Shown: one piece after another, positions 26,802 through 35,962 of the stretch
How the letters are laid out: each line of letters opens with the position of its first letter
Position numbering within the stretch: position 1 is the first letter of the stretch
Assembly (NCBI RefSeq): GCF_017354985.1
Contig: NZ_CP071501.1
Span: 639,501 to 703,500, forward strand
Direction: 5' to 3'
DNA: 64,000 nucleotides
Source: Shewanella cyperi
Lineage (GTDB): Bacteria; Pseudomonadota; Gammaproteobacteria; Enterobacterales; Shewanellaceae
Made by a program: the position numbers and the translations under genes
The notes under the pieces: model-generated
Told to the model about the DNA's origin: nothing
Databases searched by the model: none
The model's input: the letters and a program-made list of their open reading frames with translations, nothing else

Positions 26802-26819
26802 GCGACACTTAGGTGACAG
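26802..26819 (-). promoter_or_regulatory. Weak Pho-box-like direct repeat upstream of phaB
   Basis: On the minus strand CTGTCAC-CTAA-GTGTCGC, two heptamers 11 bp apart. The first fits the PhoB half-site and the second is imperfect. It lies about 100 bp before phaB. Tentative. Confidence 0.3.
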
Positions 26820-26949
26820 GGAGACGACGGCATGATGACAGCTGCCTGCTGCCATCTTGCGCTGGGCTGTGCTAGCTTATTTCGATTAGCTTATTGCAAC
26901 TAAAAGAAAAATTTATCGCCGCTCAATGGGCTGCAGAGGAAGGAAGCAA

Positions 26950-28266
26950 ATGACAATGAAATTCAAACCCGTTCTGCTGGCCCTGGCGGGGCTGGGTCTG
27001 CCAAGCGCCGCCGCTGGTCTGGATGTGAGCCAGTCCATGCCGGCGCTGGAGCAGCTCTATCTGCAACTGCATCAGCACCCCGAGCTGTCCTATCAGGAAA
27101 AGGCCTCGGGGCAGACAATGGCCAAAGAGCTGAAACGGCTCGGCTTCAAGGTGACCAGCGAGTTTGGCGGTCATGGCGTGGTGGCCATATTGAAAAACGG
27201 CGCCGGCCCCACAGTGATGATCCGTGCCGACATGGATGCCCTGCCTGTGACCGAGGAGACGGGCAAGTCCTACGCCTCCAAGGTCACCACAGTGGATGCC
27301 AATAACAATCAGGTTGGGGTCATGCACGCCTGCGGTCATGACATTCACATGACCAGCCTGGTGGGCACGGCCGAGCAGTTGGTCAAACACAAGGATCAAT
27401 GGCACGGCACCCTGATGTTGGTGGGGCAACCGGCGGAAGAAGTGGGTGGCGGTGCCAAGGCCATGCTGCAGCAGGGGCTGTTCAGCCAGTTTCCGACCCC
27501 GGACAAGGTGCTGGGCCTGCACGTGAGTGCCAACCTGCCGGCGGGCTCCGTCGGTATAGTGCCCGGTTATGCGCTGGCCAATGTGGATTCTGTGGATATC
27601 AGCATCAAGGGCAAGGGCGGCCACGGTGCCTATCCCCACACCACCATCGATCCCGTGGTGCTGGCGGCCCGCACCGTGCTGGCGCTGCAAACCATACCCA
27701 GCCGGGAAATCTCGCCCCTGGAACCCAATGTGGTGACTGTGGGCTCCATTCACGGCGGCTCCAAACACAATATTATTTCCGACGAGGTCAAACTGCAGCT
27801 GACCCTGCGCTCCTACAATCCCGAAGTGCGGGCGCAGCAGATTGAAGCCATCAAGCGCATCACCCGTGGCATAGCCATCAGCGCCGGGTTGCCGGAGGAG
27901 CTGATGCCCGAGGTGCTGGTTCACGAGGACGAGACCATTCCGTCCACCTATAACGATCCGGCGCTGGCGGCCCGGGTGCAGGCCAGCATCGCCGCCGAAC
28001 TGGGTGAGGGCAAGGTGCAGGAAGTGCCACCTGTGATGGCCGGTGAAGATTTCGGTCTTTATGGTCGCACCGACGCCAAGGTGCCCATTACCCTGTTCTG
28101 GCTTGGCGGCGTGGCGCCGGATGCCTATGCCGAAAGCCAGGCCAAGGGCACCAGTTTGCCGTCGCTGCATTCGAGCAAGTTTGCCCCCGATTATCCCCTG
28201 ACCATAAGCACAGGTGTGCGGGCCATGACCCGGGCCGCCATGGATCAGTTTAATCAGGACCAGTGA
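26950..28266 (+). CDS. Exported M20-family amidohydrolase
   Basis: 438 residues from MTMKFKPVLLALAG, preceded by GAGGAAGGAAG. A Sec signal peptide is cut near 'SAAAG'. M20D amidohydrolase motifs: 'HQHPELSYQE', 'RADMDALPVTEE', metal-binding 'HACGHDIHMT' near 125, 'GQPAEEVGGGAKAM' near 165, and a dimerisation-domain segment ('KGKGGHGAYPHTTIDPV'). The family hydrolyses N-acyl amino acids, hippurate or related amides; the exported location points to periplasmic nutrient processing. It is divergent from the pha operon with a 246-bp shared promoter region. A terminator follows. Confidence 0.88.
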   Translation: MTMKFKPVLLALAGLGLPSAAAGLDVSQSMPALEQLYLQLHQHPELSYQEKASGQTMAKELKRLGFKVTSEFGGHGVVAILKNGAGPTVMIRADMDALPVTEETGKSYASKVTTVDANNNQVGVMHACGHDIHMTSLVGTAEQLVKHKDQWHGTLMLVGQPAEEVGGGAKAMLQQGLFSQFPTPDKVLGLHVSANLPAGSVGIVPGYALANVDSVDISIKGKGGHGAYPHTTIDPVVLAARTVLALQTIPSREISPLEPNVVTVGSIHGGSKHNIISDEVKLQLTLRSYNPEVRAQQIEAIKRITRGIAISAGLPEELMPEVLVHEDETIPSTYNDPALAARVQASIAAELGEGKVQEVPPVMAGEDFGLYGRTDAKVPITLFWLGGVAPDAYAESQAKGTSLPSLHSSKFAPDYPLTISTGVRAMTRAAMDQFNQDQ

Positions 28267-28297
28267 TCCTGAGCCTGGACCATTGATATCCATAAAT

Positions 28298-28328
28298 AAA
28301 AAGACCCGCAGTAGGCGGGTCTTTTTAT
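28298..28328. terminator. Bidirectional terminator between amidohydrolase and chemoreceptor genes
   Basis: AAAGACCCGC-AGTA-GGCGGGTCTTT with A and T runs on both sides. Confidence 0.92.
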
Positions 28329-28340
28329 GCGGGAAGAGGT

Positions 28341-29513
28341 TCAGACGCAGATTCTGCGCAGCACCAGATCCAGCTGCGCCGTGGTCGCCTGTTGCTGCTT
28401 TGCCTGATCGGCGCTGAGCTTCAGGCTGGCATGCAGTTCCTGACCCAGGCGGGCTATTTCACCGGCCCTGGTGTTGATGGCGGCGGTGGCGGCCTGCTGT
28501 TCCTGAATGCTGTGGTTCATGGTGCCGGCCAATTGGTCTAGAGCCGCGAAAGCGGCGCCTATGTCGCCAAAAGCCCGGGTCACCCGCAGGCATTGCTGCA
28601 GGCTGTCCTGACTGATGCGCTGGCTTTGGGTGATGGCGCTGACCGCATTGCCGGCGCGGGATTGCAGCTGGGCGATAATGCCACGGATTTCAGAGGTGGA
28701 GTCCTGGGTACGACCCGCCAGGGCACGCACTTCGTCGGCCACCACTGCAAAACCCCGGCCCTGTTCCCCGGCGCGGGCGGCTTCAATGGCGGCATTGAGG
28801 GCCAGCAGATTGGTTTGCTCGGCGATGGTGCCAATGACCTCCAGCACCCGGCCAATCAGCTGGCTGTCCTGATTTAACTGCTCCAGATCCGTGACCATGC
28901 GGGCAATGCCCTCGGCAAACTCATTCATGGCATCTTGGTTATTTTCGGCATCCTGAGTGCCCAGTTGCAACAGTTGCTGCACTTCCACCGAGGTGGTTTT
29001 AAGTTCGGCGGCACTGATGGACAGGGCATCGGCGCTCTGGGCAATTTCACCAAGCGACAGGGTGATCTGTGCATTTTCGGCGGCACTCTTGTCCACCGCA
29101 GCCTCCGCTTGGGTCATCTGCCGCGCCAGGTTTTGGGCATCCTGACTGAACAGCCTGGCATCGCGGCGCACCTCGGTCAGTACCTCTTTCAGGCCCTCGA
29201 TAAAGCCGCTGAGATCGTTGCAGATGCTTGCCAACTCGTCATCGCCCTTATCCCTCAGCGGTTTGGCCGGGGCCTCTTCGGTGCTGATCACCAGTTGCAG
29301 GTATTGGTCCAGTGCCGTCAGGCGTTGCCCCAGCAACCGCCGCAGCAGCCACAGTCCAAGGCCCAACTGGGCCAGCAGGGCGCTTAGCAACAGGGCAGTT
29401 ATCCAGCCTCTTTCAAGAGGCAATAACCATAGCAGACCCAGGGCGAAAACCAGGGGGCAGAGCAGGGGGAAGAGGATCTTTCCAGGCAATTTATGCTTGT
29501 TATTCTGCTGCAT
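28341..29513 (-). CDS. Methyl-accepting chemotaxis protein without a large sensor domain
   Basis: 390 residues. Two closely spaced transmembrane helices (about 10-60: '[19 protein letters not shown]' and '[20 protein letters not shown]') leave almost no periplasmic loop. A HAMP-like region follows, then a signalling coiled coil with the hairpin tip '[20 protein letters not shown]' near residue 225-245 and '[13 protein letters not shown]'. It transmits signals to CheA/CheW. Without a ligand-binding domain it may sense membrane or cytoplasmic state. It is convergent with the M20 gene and has its promoter in 29514-29620. Confidence 0.9.
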   Translation of the reverse strand: MQQNNKHKLPGKILFPLLCPLVFALGLLWLLPLERGWITALLLSALLAQLGLGLWLLRRLLGQRLTALDQYLQLVISTEEAPAKPLRDKGDDELASICNDLSGFIEGLKEVLTEVRRDARLFSQDAQNLARQMTQAEAAVDKSAAENAQITLSLGEIAQSADALSISAAELKTTSVEVQQLLQLGTQDAENNQDAMNEFAEGIARMVTDLEQLNQDSQLIGRVLEVIGTIAEQTNLLALNAAIEAARAGEQGRGFAVVADEVRALAGRTQDSTSEIRGIIAQLQSRAGNAVSAITQSQRISQDSLQQCLRVTRAFGDIGAAFAALDQLAGTMNHSIQEQQAATAAINTRAGEIARLGQELHASLKLSADQAKQQQATTAQLDLVLRRICV

Positions 29514-29620
29514 GGTGCTTATCCGTTGGACTTTGGTGTTGTTGCACTAATTTGACGCAGCAGAATATAAGTGAATTAACAATTTGTCTACAATTGCAGC
29601 GGTGGGTTTGGAAAGTGGAA

Positions 29621-29718
29621 GCAGGGGAGACGCCTGTCTCCCCCAATTGGCCTAGCCCAGCAACAAGGGGCTGTGGGTTTTGGCTATGACCAGCATCAGC
29701 ACAAACAGACCCTGGCTG
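29621..29718 (-). pseudogene. Duplicated 3' end of sirB (fragment)
   Basis: Minus-strand codons 29718-29652 read GLFVLMLVIAKTHSPLLLG-stop, identical to the C-terminus of the SirB-like protein at 30804-31181. The adjoining hairpin GGGGAGAC-GCCT-GTCTCCCC (from 29621) is also duplicated (second copy near 30775). The stop codon differs (TAG here, TAA in the intact gene). The rest of the gene is missing. Together with the intact copy it forms ~97-bp direct repeats around the esterase gene. Confidence 0.88.
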
Positions 29719-29800
29719 GACATCTTCAATGTTTTCTGCGAGTTTTTAGCCAGTTTTCACAGGACCATGATCCTGTGACTCATTTTGACGGCGGGAGAGC

Positions 29801-30673
29801 ATGGTTATGTTGATAAGGATGTTTGCGTCTGTAGTGCTGGCGCTTTGCCTGTTACCCAGAGGGTGGGCTGCCCCATCTGAGCCGCAGGAAATTGTCCTGC
29901 CCGGCAAGGGTATCAAGCTGTACCTTTTTACCCCTGAGCCGGGCCGGGGGAGCGGTAGCGCGGTTGTGACAGTTCATGGTGGCGGCTGGAAATGGGGTAA
30001 GGCGGCTTGGACTTTCGATGATGCAAGACGATTTGCTTCGGCGGGCATGTTGGCCGTGGCGCTTGAGTATCGGCTCTCGGACGAGGTTGTGACCCCGGTT
30101 GATGCCCTGGAAGATGTATGTGATGCCCTGGGCTGGGTGCGGGAGAACGCTCGGAAGTACCAATTGGATCCCAAACGAGTGGCGGCCTTTGGTGTTTCTG
30201 CCGGTGGTCACCTGAGCGCTATGGTTGCCAGTCGTGGTTGTGGCAATAATCTGGGGGCTCAAGGCAATGGTGGCCCGGATCTCTTACTGCTGTGGTCGCC
30301 GGCGTTGGATATGGAGCGTGATGGATGGTTTTTACGACTGTTGCCTAAGGGAGCCGCTGCTGCTGACTATTCACCGCTGGCCAGCCTACACTCGGATATG
30401 CCGCCGGTGACAATAGTGCAGGGGGACAGGGATACCCTTACTCCGGCCGTCGGTGCCAAGGAGTATTGCCGCCGGCTGACAGAGATGCGGGGCAGCTGCG
30501 AGGTGAATCTCTATCCCGGTGTGGGTCACCTGCTCACTCGCAACTTGGCCATTCAGGAGAGTGATTTTGACCCGGACCCAGTGTTGGTTGCGGCAGGTAA
30601 CCAAGCATTGATGGAGTTTCTTGCTCGCAATGACTTTGTCGCCACGACTAAGACCGTTGGGATAAAGGAATGA
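29801..30673 (+). CDS. Exported α/β-hydrolase (esterase/lipase, HSL-like)
   Basis: 290 residues with an N-terminal Sec signal (cut near 'RGWAA'). The oxyanion-hole motif 'VHGGGWKWG' lies near residue 55. The nucleophile elbow 'GVSAGGHL' (GxSxG) is near 130, Asp in 'QGDRDTLTP' near 208 and His in 'GVGHLLTRN' near 245. It is a carboxylesterase-type enzyme acting outside the cytoplasm; the substrate is unknown. The gene is bracketed by direct repeats of the sirB 3' end, so it was probably inserted as a unit beside sirB. Confidence 0.85.
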   Translation: MVMLIRMFASVVLALCLLPRGWAAPSEPQEIVLPGKGIKLYLFTPEPGRGSGSAVVTVHGGGWKWGKAAWTFDDARRFASAGMLAVALEYRLSDEVVTPVDALEDVCDALGWVRENARKYQLDPKRVAAFGVSAGGHLSAMVASRGCGNNLGAQGNGGPDLLLLWSPALDMERDGWFLRLLPKGAAAADYSPLASLHSDMPPVTIVQGDRDTLTPAVGAKEYCRRLTEMRGSCEVNLYPGVGHLLTRNLAIQESDFDPDPVLVAAGNQALMEFLARNDFVATTKTVGIKE

Positions 30674-30803
30674 TAATTGGCCTTTGTACTGGTCTTTTCC
30701 ATCGACAGAAACTACAGCGGCACAGGGCGAAGAGCATTTATATAGTTGCTACGGCGGGGTTCGCTGGTGGACGCAGGGGAGACGCCTGTCTCCCCCAGTT
30801 AAC

Positions 30804-31181
30804 TTAACCCAGCAGCAGGGGGCTGTGGGTTTTGGCTATGACCAGCATCAGTACAAACAGGCCACTGGCGATACCGCCAAGTACCAGTCTTTGTGGGGCG
30901 GCGGCGCGGGGCCTGAAGGCCGCCATGGCGAAGCCGACATAGATCACCAGTAAGGCCAGTTTTTCGGTGAGCCAGGCATCGGCAACCGGATATTGGCCGA
31001 CGGCAATGCACAGGGCAAAGGCGCTGACCAGCATCAACAGGGTCAGCAGCTTGTGGGCCTTGAAGGCCATGGCATTGTCGAGCATGACGGGCTTGCGCAG
31101 CCCCCAGTAAGTACGCAGCAGGAAGCTGAGAAAGGCGAGCGCCACCAGGGCCAGGTGGGCTTTGAGCAATATAGGGTACAT
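30804..31181 (-). CDS. SirB-family membrane protein
   Basis: 125 residues with four hydrophobic helices and the SirB pattern: 'LKAHLALVALAFLSFLLR' at the start, 'HKLLTLLMLVSAFALC' centrally, and C-terminal 'LMLVIAKTHSPL'. SirB-type proteins are inner-membrane proteins of poorly defined role, first linked to invasion-gene expression in Salmonella. The gene is intact; its 3' end is duplicated at 29621-29718. It is divergent from the MBL-fold gene. Confidence 0.85.
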   Translation of the reverse strand: MYPILLKAHLALVALAFLSFLLRTYWGLRKPVMLDNAMAFKAHKLLTLLMLVSAFALCIAVGQYPVADAWLTEKLALLVIYVGFAMAAFRPRAAAPQRLVLGGIASGLFVLMLVIAKTHSPLLLG

Positions 31182-31365
31182 GTTTGTCCTTTGTGTGTGG
31201 TTAAACGCTCGTTTAAATTATCTGCGACACAGCCCGCTGATGTTGATCCAGATCAAGTTTTATCGGGAATGGTGATCCGTCCTTGGACTCGCCATTGCGG
31301 CAGTTTGACTTGAGTGGTCGGAGCTGTTTGGCCATAATCGGGATCCACTTGTCAAAGGATGACCC

Positions 31366-32127
31366 ATGTTCACATTGCACAGACTTCAGGGACACATACA
31401 GACCATCTACCTGGCCGAGTACGCCGACCGCCTGCTGCTGCTCGATGGTTGCTGCCGTGCCGATGTCGGTCCCGTGTGTGACTTTATCCGTCAGCAGTTG
31501 AAGCGACCACTGACGGATCTGCACCTGATAGTGGTGACCCATATGCACCCGGATCATGCCGGTGGTGCCCACAAGCTGGCCCGCTTGAGTGGGGCGCTCA
31601 TTGCCGCCGCCGATGTTCCGGGTCAATGGTACCGGGGCCTGGACGGTTTTATGATGCACCTGAGCGACATACTGCTGGCCAAGTGGGTTGCCAGCCGCAT
31701 GAAGCGCCCCCAGCGCTGGCTCTGGTATCCACGGTTTCTGCGGCCGGATCTGCTGCTCAAGGATGACGAGCCCCTGCCGGGCTTTCCCGAGTGGCAGGCC
31801 TATCACTGCCAGGGACACACGGATCGGGATCTGGCACTCTTACACCGGCCTTCGGGCGAGCTCTATGTGGCCGATCTGCTGGTGCGGGTCAGGGGAAGGT
31901 TTATCGCCCCCTTTCCGCTGTTTTATCCCAACCGATACCGCAGTTCACTGCTCAAGGTCCAGGCCTTGGCTCCGAGCCGGGTGCTGCTGGCCCATGGCGG
32001 CGAATTCCCGCTCTCGGAAATCAACCTGGAAGAGGTGCTGGCCTCGGCGCCCACAGTACCCATGACCCACTGGCGCTCGGTCAAGGCCAAGGTGCGCCAG
32101 GCGCTGTTCGGCAAGGATGCGGCCTGA
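31366..32127 (+). CDS. MBL-fold metallo-hydrolase
   Basis: 253 residues. The metallo-β-lactamase signature 'VVTHMHPDHAGGAHKL' (HxHxDH) lies near residue 60, a further His in 'AYHCQGHTDRDLALL' near 150 and Asp in 'ELYVADLLVRV' near 170. It is a binuclear metal hydrolase with no signal peptide, so probably cytoplasmic; the substrate is undetermined. AAGGATGACCC precedes the ATG. It is convergent with the alkaline phosphatase gene across a shared terminator. Confidence 0.85.
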   Translation: MFTLHRLQGHIQTIYLAEYADRLLLLDGCCRADVGPVCDFIRQQLKRPLTDLHLIVVTHMHPDHAGGAHKLARLSGALIAAADVPGQWYRGLDGFMMHLSDILLAKWVASRMKRPQRWLWYPRFLRPDLLLKDDEPLPGFPEWQAYHCQGHTDRDLALLHRPSGELYVADLLVRVRGRFIAPFPLFYPNRYRSSLLKVQALAPSRVLLAHGGEFPLSEINLEEVLASAPTVPMTHWRSVKAKVRQALFGKDAA

Positions 32128-32147
32128 ATTGCCTTGAGTGCTAAATA

Positions 32148-32178
32148 AAAAAGCCGCGACCTGGTCGCGGCTTTTTCT
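32148..32178. terminator. Bidirectional terminator between MBL and alkaline phosphatase genes
   Basis: AAAGCCGCGAC-CTG-GTCGCGGCTTT with flanking A and T runs. Confidence 0.93.
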
Positions 32179-32203
32179 TTCAAGGCCTATCAGCCTCAAG
32201 CCA

Positions 32204-33877
32204 TTACTCTTCGCCGAGCAGGGCCTTGGCCATCTTCTGACCCAGTTCCACATGGTGCTGCAGGGTAGAGAACTGCTTGGTGACGCCGTAGGGACCGAAG
32301 GCAAATACCGGCACCGGGGCGGCTGTGTGAGTACCTGTACCCCACACCACGTTTTGATCTGCGGCCAGGGCGCGACCAATCAGGTTGGCATGAACCTCGT
32401 CGGCGTACACGTAGAATTCCTTGAAGTCATTGACCTTGGGGAACACGGTAGCGGACAGGTAACTGTGGCCATCGACCCAGTATTCGTTGGGTTCGCGCAG
32501 TGCCACGGGGGCAGCTTGCTCTGCTGTGACCTTGAAGTCGCTGTAGTGGTTGATGGCGGCGGCCCAGTCATCACCGGTGGTGCCGTCGAAGGTCCAGTCG
32601 GCGCTGACCATGTCCATCATGTTATAGAAGGTGCCGGTCTGGGCGTAGAGCCTGTCGAGCTTGTTCAGGGACCCGAAGTTGAAGGCGGGCTTGTAGTCGG
32701 CACCTTGCATGCCATCACCGGGCAGGGATTGGGCCTCTGGCAGATCCTTGCGGCTGTAGCTCAGGCCAAAGCTGCCGGTTTCATGGTCGGCGGTCACTAT
32801 CACCAGGGTATCGTCCCGGTCCTTGACCCACTCGTATACCGCATCGACGGCCTCGTCGAAGCGCAGCAGTTCGTGCAGCATCCAGCCGGCGTCGTTGATA
32901 TGACCGGCCCAGTCAATCTGGCCGCCTTCCACCATCAGGAAGAAGCCGTCTTCATCCTTGGACAGAATATCCAAAGCCTTGAGAGTCATTTCCCGCAGTG
33001 AAGGTTCGGTGCAGGAATCGGTTTTGGCACAGGCATCGTAGGCGATGGCATCCATCATGCCCGAGTTGGCAAACAGACCCAGCAGGCGCTCACCGTCGGC
33101 GGCATTGAGCTGCTCGCGGTTGAAGGCCAGCTGATAGCCGTGGTTGTCCTTGGCTTCGGCCAGCAGGTTGCGGCTGTCCTTGCGCTTGGATTTTTTGACT
33201 ATGGATGCCGGTGCCCCCATGGCGGTCAGGCTGGTTTTTACCGTCTCATTGCTGGCAGCATCGGAGGGAATAAATTCACGGGCACCACCGGAGAGCATCA
33301 CGTCCACCACTGAGGCATCGATCATTTCTGCGGCAATGGCCGACTCATAGGAGCGGTGCGGCTGGTGGGCGGCAAAGGCGGCCGGGGTGGCGTGGGTCAG
33401 ACGGGTGTCGGACACCAGACCTGTGGCCTTGCCCTTGGCCTTGGCTCTTTCCAAAATGGTGGCAACTTTGTTGCCCTGATTATCCAGGCCGATCATCTCG
33501 GAACCCGAAGCCATGCCCGTGGCCAACTGGGTGGCAGAGCAGGCGGAGTCCACCACCAGGCTGCCTTCATTGCCCCAGGGCGCGTTCAATGACAGACCCA
33601 CTTGGCCGGCATCGCCCAGCTTGCTGATGGCGGTCTTATTGCCCTTGCTGTTGTAGGTAGATTGCGGGGCGCGGCGGGCATAGTCTTCCAACAGGCCAAC
33701 CTGTTGTGGGCCCATACCGTCACCTATCATCAGGATCACGTTTTTAACCGAGGTCACCTCTTCGGGCGCCACTTCCTTGATGACTTCAACTTCCTTGACC
33801 ACTTCCTTGGTGTCGCTGTTACATCCACTGATAAGGGCTGCACCTATGGCGGCCGCGAGCAGGCTTATATGTTTCAT
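32204..33877 (-). CDS. phoA: Alkaline phosphatase, PhoA family, lipoprotein
   Basis: 557 residues. A lipoprotein signal ('ALISGC' lipobox, Cys near 19) is followed by the alkaline phosphatase fold: 'LMIGDGMGPQQVG' (metal-binding Asp) near 50, catalytic Ser in 'DSACSATQLATGM' near 110, 'VEGGQIDWAGH' near 315 and 'TADHETG' near 360. It releases phosphate from phosphomonoesters and is anchored on the periplasmic or outer surface. A Pho box 61 bp upstream indicates induction by phosphate limitation through PhoB. The gene symbol is by family, as the protein is longer than E. coli PhoA. Confidence 0.9.
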   Translation of the reverse strand: MKHISLLAAAIGAALISGCNSDTKEVVKEVEVIKEVAPEEVTSVKNVILMIGDGMGPQQVGLLEDYARRAPQSTYNSKGNKTAISKLGDAGQVGLSLNAPWGNEGSLVVDSACSATQLATGMASGSEMIGLDNQGNKVATILERAKAKGKATGLVSDTRLTHATPAAFAAHQPHRSYESAIAAEMIDASVVDVMLSGGAREFIPSDAASNETVKTSLTAMGAPASIVKKSKRKDSRNLLAEAKDNHGYQLAFNREQLNAADGERLLGLFANSGMMDAIAYDACAKTDSCTEPSLREMTLKALDILSKDEDGFFLMVEGGQIDWAGHINDAGWMLHELLRFDEAVDAVYEWVKDRDDTLVIVTADHETGSFGLSYSRKDLPEAQSLPGDGMQGADYKPAFNFGSLNKLDRLYAQTGTFYNMMDMVSADWTFDGTTGDDWAAAINHYSDFKVTAEQAAPVALREPNEYWVDGHSYLSATVFPKVNDFKEFYVYADEVHANLIGRALAADQNVVWGTGTHTAAPVPVFAFGPYGVTKQFSTLQHHVELGQKMAKALLGEE

Positions 33878-33937
33878 CGTTATTCTCTGTAAGGGCTGTT
33901 GGGTGATTTAAACGGGGCCCAAGCCTAGGGGCGGAAG

Positions 33938-33955
33938 ATGACAGAGTCACGACAG
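33938..33955 (-). promoter_or_regulatory. Pho box (PhoB binding site) of the alkaline phosphatase gene
   Basis: On the minus strand CTGTCGT-GACT-CTGTCAT: two direct heptamers spaced by four bases, fitting the PhoB consensus at 13 of 14 half-site positions. It lies 61 bp before the ATG. Confidence 0.78.
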
Positions 33956-34095
33956 AAATATTGCAGTTTGGGTAAATACTCAGTTTGCGGCTTACCGCAT
34001 AACAAACTGAAAAGTATGGTTAAAGATTGTTAGCTTGCTGGAGGAAAGCCAGGGCATGACACCCTGGCCGGAAATAACTTGTGCTTTCGGCTCTG

Positions 34096-34140
34096 GCCCA
34101 ATTACCAGGGCCTTGGTTACCAAAGCCTTCGTTACCAAAG
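34096..34140 (-). repeat. 15-bp tandem repeat (three units) across the stop codon of the YhcH-like gene
   Basis: On the minus strand CTTTGGTAACGAAGG, CTTTGGTAACCAAGG, CCCTGGTAATTGGGC. The first unit contains the gene's TGG TAA end, and the others follow it. Each unit is itself partly palindromic. Confidence 0.85.
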
Positions 34141-34590
34141 CACCTTGATAACCACCTTGCGCACCGGCGTGCCATTGCCCGTGCCCGGCATGTGCATATC
34201 GCCGGGGAAGAAGAGGGCGAACATGCCGGCCTTGAGGGTGACGAAACTGGCGTCGCCCCGGTTGGCTTCCCAGGCGTATTCGGTATAGTCGTGCTTCTCG
34301 TGGTAGGGGGCCAGAGGCTCCTGCTGCGCCAGCGGCAGGTAGCCGAAGGACTCCTCGCCGCTGACCACAAACTGCACGTCCACGTAACGCTTGTGGGTTT
34401 CAAAGGGCTCGGTGCCCGGCGCCTTGGTCTGGTAGTCATTGACTATGACAAACAGGTTCTTGCCGTCGAGTTCATAATTGCCCGGTTGCAGCAGGCTGAA
34501 GTCTGTGGTGGCCAGGTGTTCCAGAGCCTGGTGCAACCTGGGATGCAGCCCCTGGTACAGGGCGCGGTTGCTGAGGGTATCAACTATCAT
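34132..34590 (-). CDS. YhcH/YjgK/YiaL-family protein
   Basis: 152 residues from MIVDTLSNRALYQGL; longer frames exist but E. coli YhcH is 154 residues. Family pattern: 'ELDGKNLFVIVNDYQTK', 'ETHKRYVDVQFVVSGEE', 'KAGMFALFFPGDMHMPG' and C-terminal 'VRKVVIKV'. The fold is a double-stranded β-helix with a metal site. Members are linked to sialic-acid or sugar-acid metabolism, but no such genes are adjacent. A tandem 15-bp repeat begins at the stop codon. Confidence 0.88.
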   Translation of the reverse strand: MIVDTLSNRALYQGLHPRLHQALEHLATTDFSLLQPGNYELDGKNLFVIVNDYQTKAPGTEPFETHKRYVDVQFVVSGEESFGYLPLAQQEPLAPYHEKHDYTEYAWEANRGDASFVTLKAGMFALFFPGDMHMPGTGNGTPVRKVVIKVLW

Positions 34591-34754
34591 GGGGATTCCG
34601 ATGCTGAGGGGAAAGCCTGGATTATAGCGGCTCCCGGGTACCTTGGGCAGTGGTCTTGCAGGCCCTGATTCAGCGCGTGATTCAAGGGGCGTTTTGGCAG
34701 TGGGCTCCTGCCTTGTTATAGTGGGCCGGATATCGACCGAACCGGAGTAATAGA

Positions 34755-35810
34755 TTGAAAGCACTGAGATTGCTGGCGGGCCCCCTGGCCATGGACGCCC
34801 TGAAGCGCGATGGCCTTAAGCCCGGCATGTTTTCCCGCCTGCTGGCGGCCTCGGGCGGTCCCAAGTGGCTGGGGATCGCCGGGCTTGATCGCTTTCTGTT
34901 CGGTGAGTTTTTTCGCGGCCGGGAGACGCCCCTCTATACCCTGGGGGCTTCATCGGGGGCATGGCGCCTGGCCTGTTTGGGTCAGCAACATCCCTTGCAG
35001 GCCTATGAGCGGCTGGAAGCCCTGTACATAGGTCAGCGCTACGAAGGCAAACCAACCCGGGAGCAGATCTCAGCTCAGGTGGCCCAGGTGGTGGCAGGTA
35101 TTTTGGGTGAGTCGGGTGCAGGCGAGTTGGTGGACAATCCGATATTTCGCAGCCACTTTCTGGTGTGCCGCGGCCGCCACCTGAATCGTCTGTCCTCCAA
35201 GAGCCTGTTGGCTTTGGGATTATCGCTGACCGCCGGCTCCAATTTGCTGAGCCGCCGCACCCTGGGCTGGCATTTCGAGCGCTGCGTCTTTGGCCCCGAG
35301 GGACCTGACTCGCCGTTTCGGGATCTTAAGGATTTGCCTACCCGTGATTATTCACTGACCCGGGATAATGCCGCCGAGGTATTGCTGGCAACGGGCTCCA
35401 TCCCCCTGGTGCTGTCACCGGTGGAGAAGATAACCGGCCTGCCACAGGGGCACTACTATGATGGCGGCATCACCGACTATCACTTCGACCTGCCGCTTAC
35501 GGCCAAACCCGGTCTGACCCTGTACCCGCATTTTTACCCCTTCGCCAGTCCGGGATGGTTCGATAAATCGCTGCGCTGGCGCCGGGCCAAAGGCAACTAC
35601 GCCAATGCGCTGATGTTGGCGCCCAGTGCCGAATTTATTGCGTCCTTGCCCAATGGCAAGCTGCCGGATAGGGATGACTTCAAACTGCTGGATACCGCCA
35701 GTCGCCAACTGGCCTGGCGCCGGGCGGCGGATATGAGCCTGAAATTGGCCGATGAACTGAACCAGCTTATCCACAACGGTCGCTGGCAGGAGCGGCTGGA
35801 ACCCCTGTAA
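34755..35810 (+). CDS. Patatin-like phospholipase / acyl hydrolase
   Basis: 351 residues from a TTG start behind GGAG. The patatin dyad is visible: Ser in 'TLGASSGAWRL' (GxSxG) near residue 69 and Asp in 'YYDGGITDYHFD' (DGG) near 237. The nucleotide-like oxyanion loop is 'LAASGGPKWLG' near 32. There is no signal peptide, so it is probably cytoplasmic or a secreted effector-like phospholipase. It is followed at 152 bp by the LON-domain gene. Confidence 0.82.
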   Translation: MKALRLLAGPLAMDALKRDGLKPGMFSRLLAASGGPKWLGIAGLDRFLFGEFFRGRETPLYTLGASSGAWRLACLGQQHPLQAYERLEALYIGQRYEGKPTREQISAQVAQVVAGILGESGAGELVDNPIFRSHFLVCRGRHLNRLSSKSLLALGLSLTAGSNLLSRRTLGWHFERCVFGPEGPDSPFRDLKDLPTRDYSLTRDNAAEVLLATGSIPLVLSPVEKITGLPQGHYYDGGITDYHFDLPLTAKPGLTLYPHFYPFASPGWFDKSLRWRRAKGNYANALMLAPSAEFIASLPNGKLPDRDDFKLLDTASRQLAWRRAADMSLKLADELNQLIHNGRWQERLEPL

Positions 35811-35962
35811 ATTCGGGTCTGGCAGCCCTTTCCTGTGCAACAAATCCTTGCTGGCAAAGGTCTAATTCGTGAGGCTGATAAATTTTGGACTGTGTGTAGA
35901 CTTTTTACACAGCTGCTAAACTTTAAAATGCGACACGGTTTTGCTCCTGAGTGGAGGTTACC

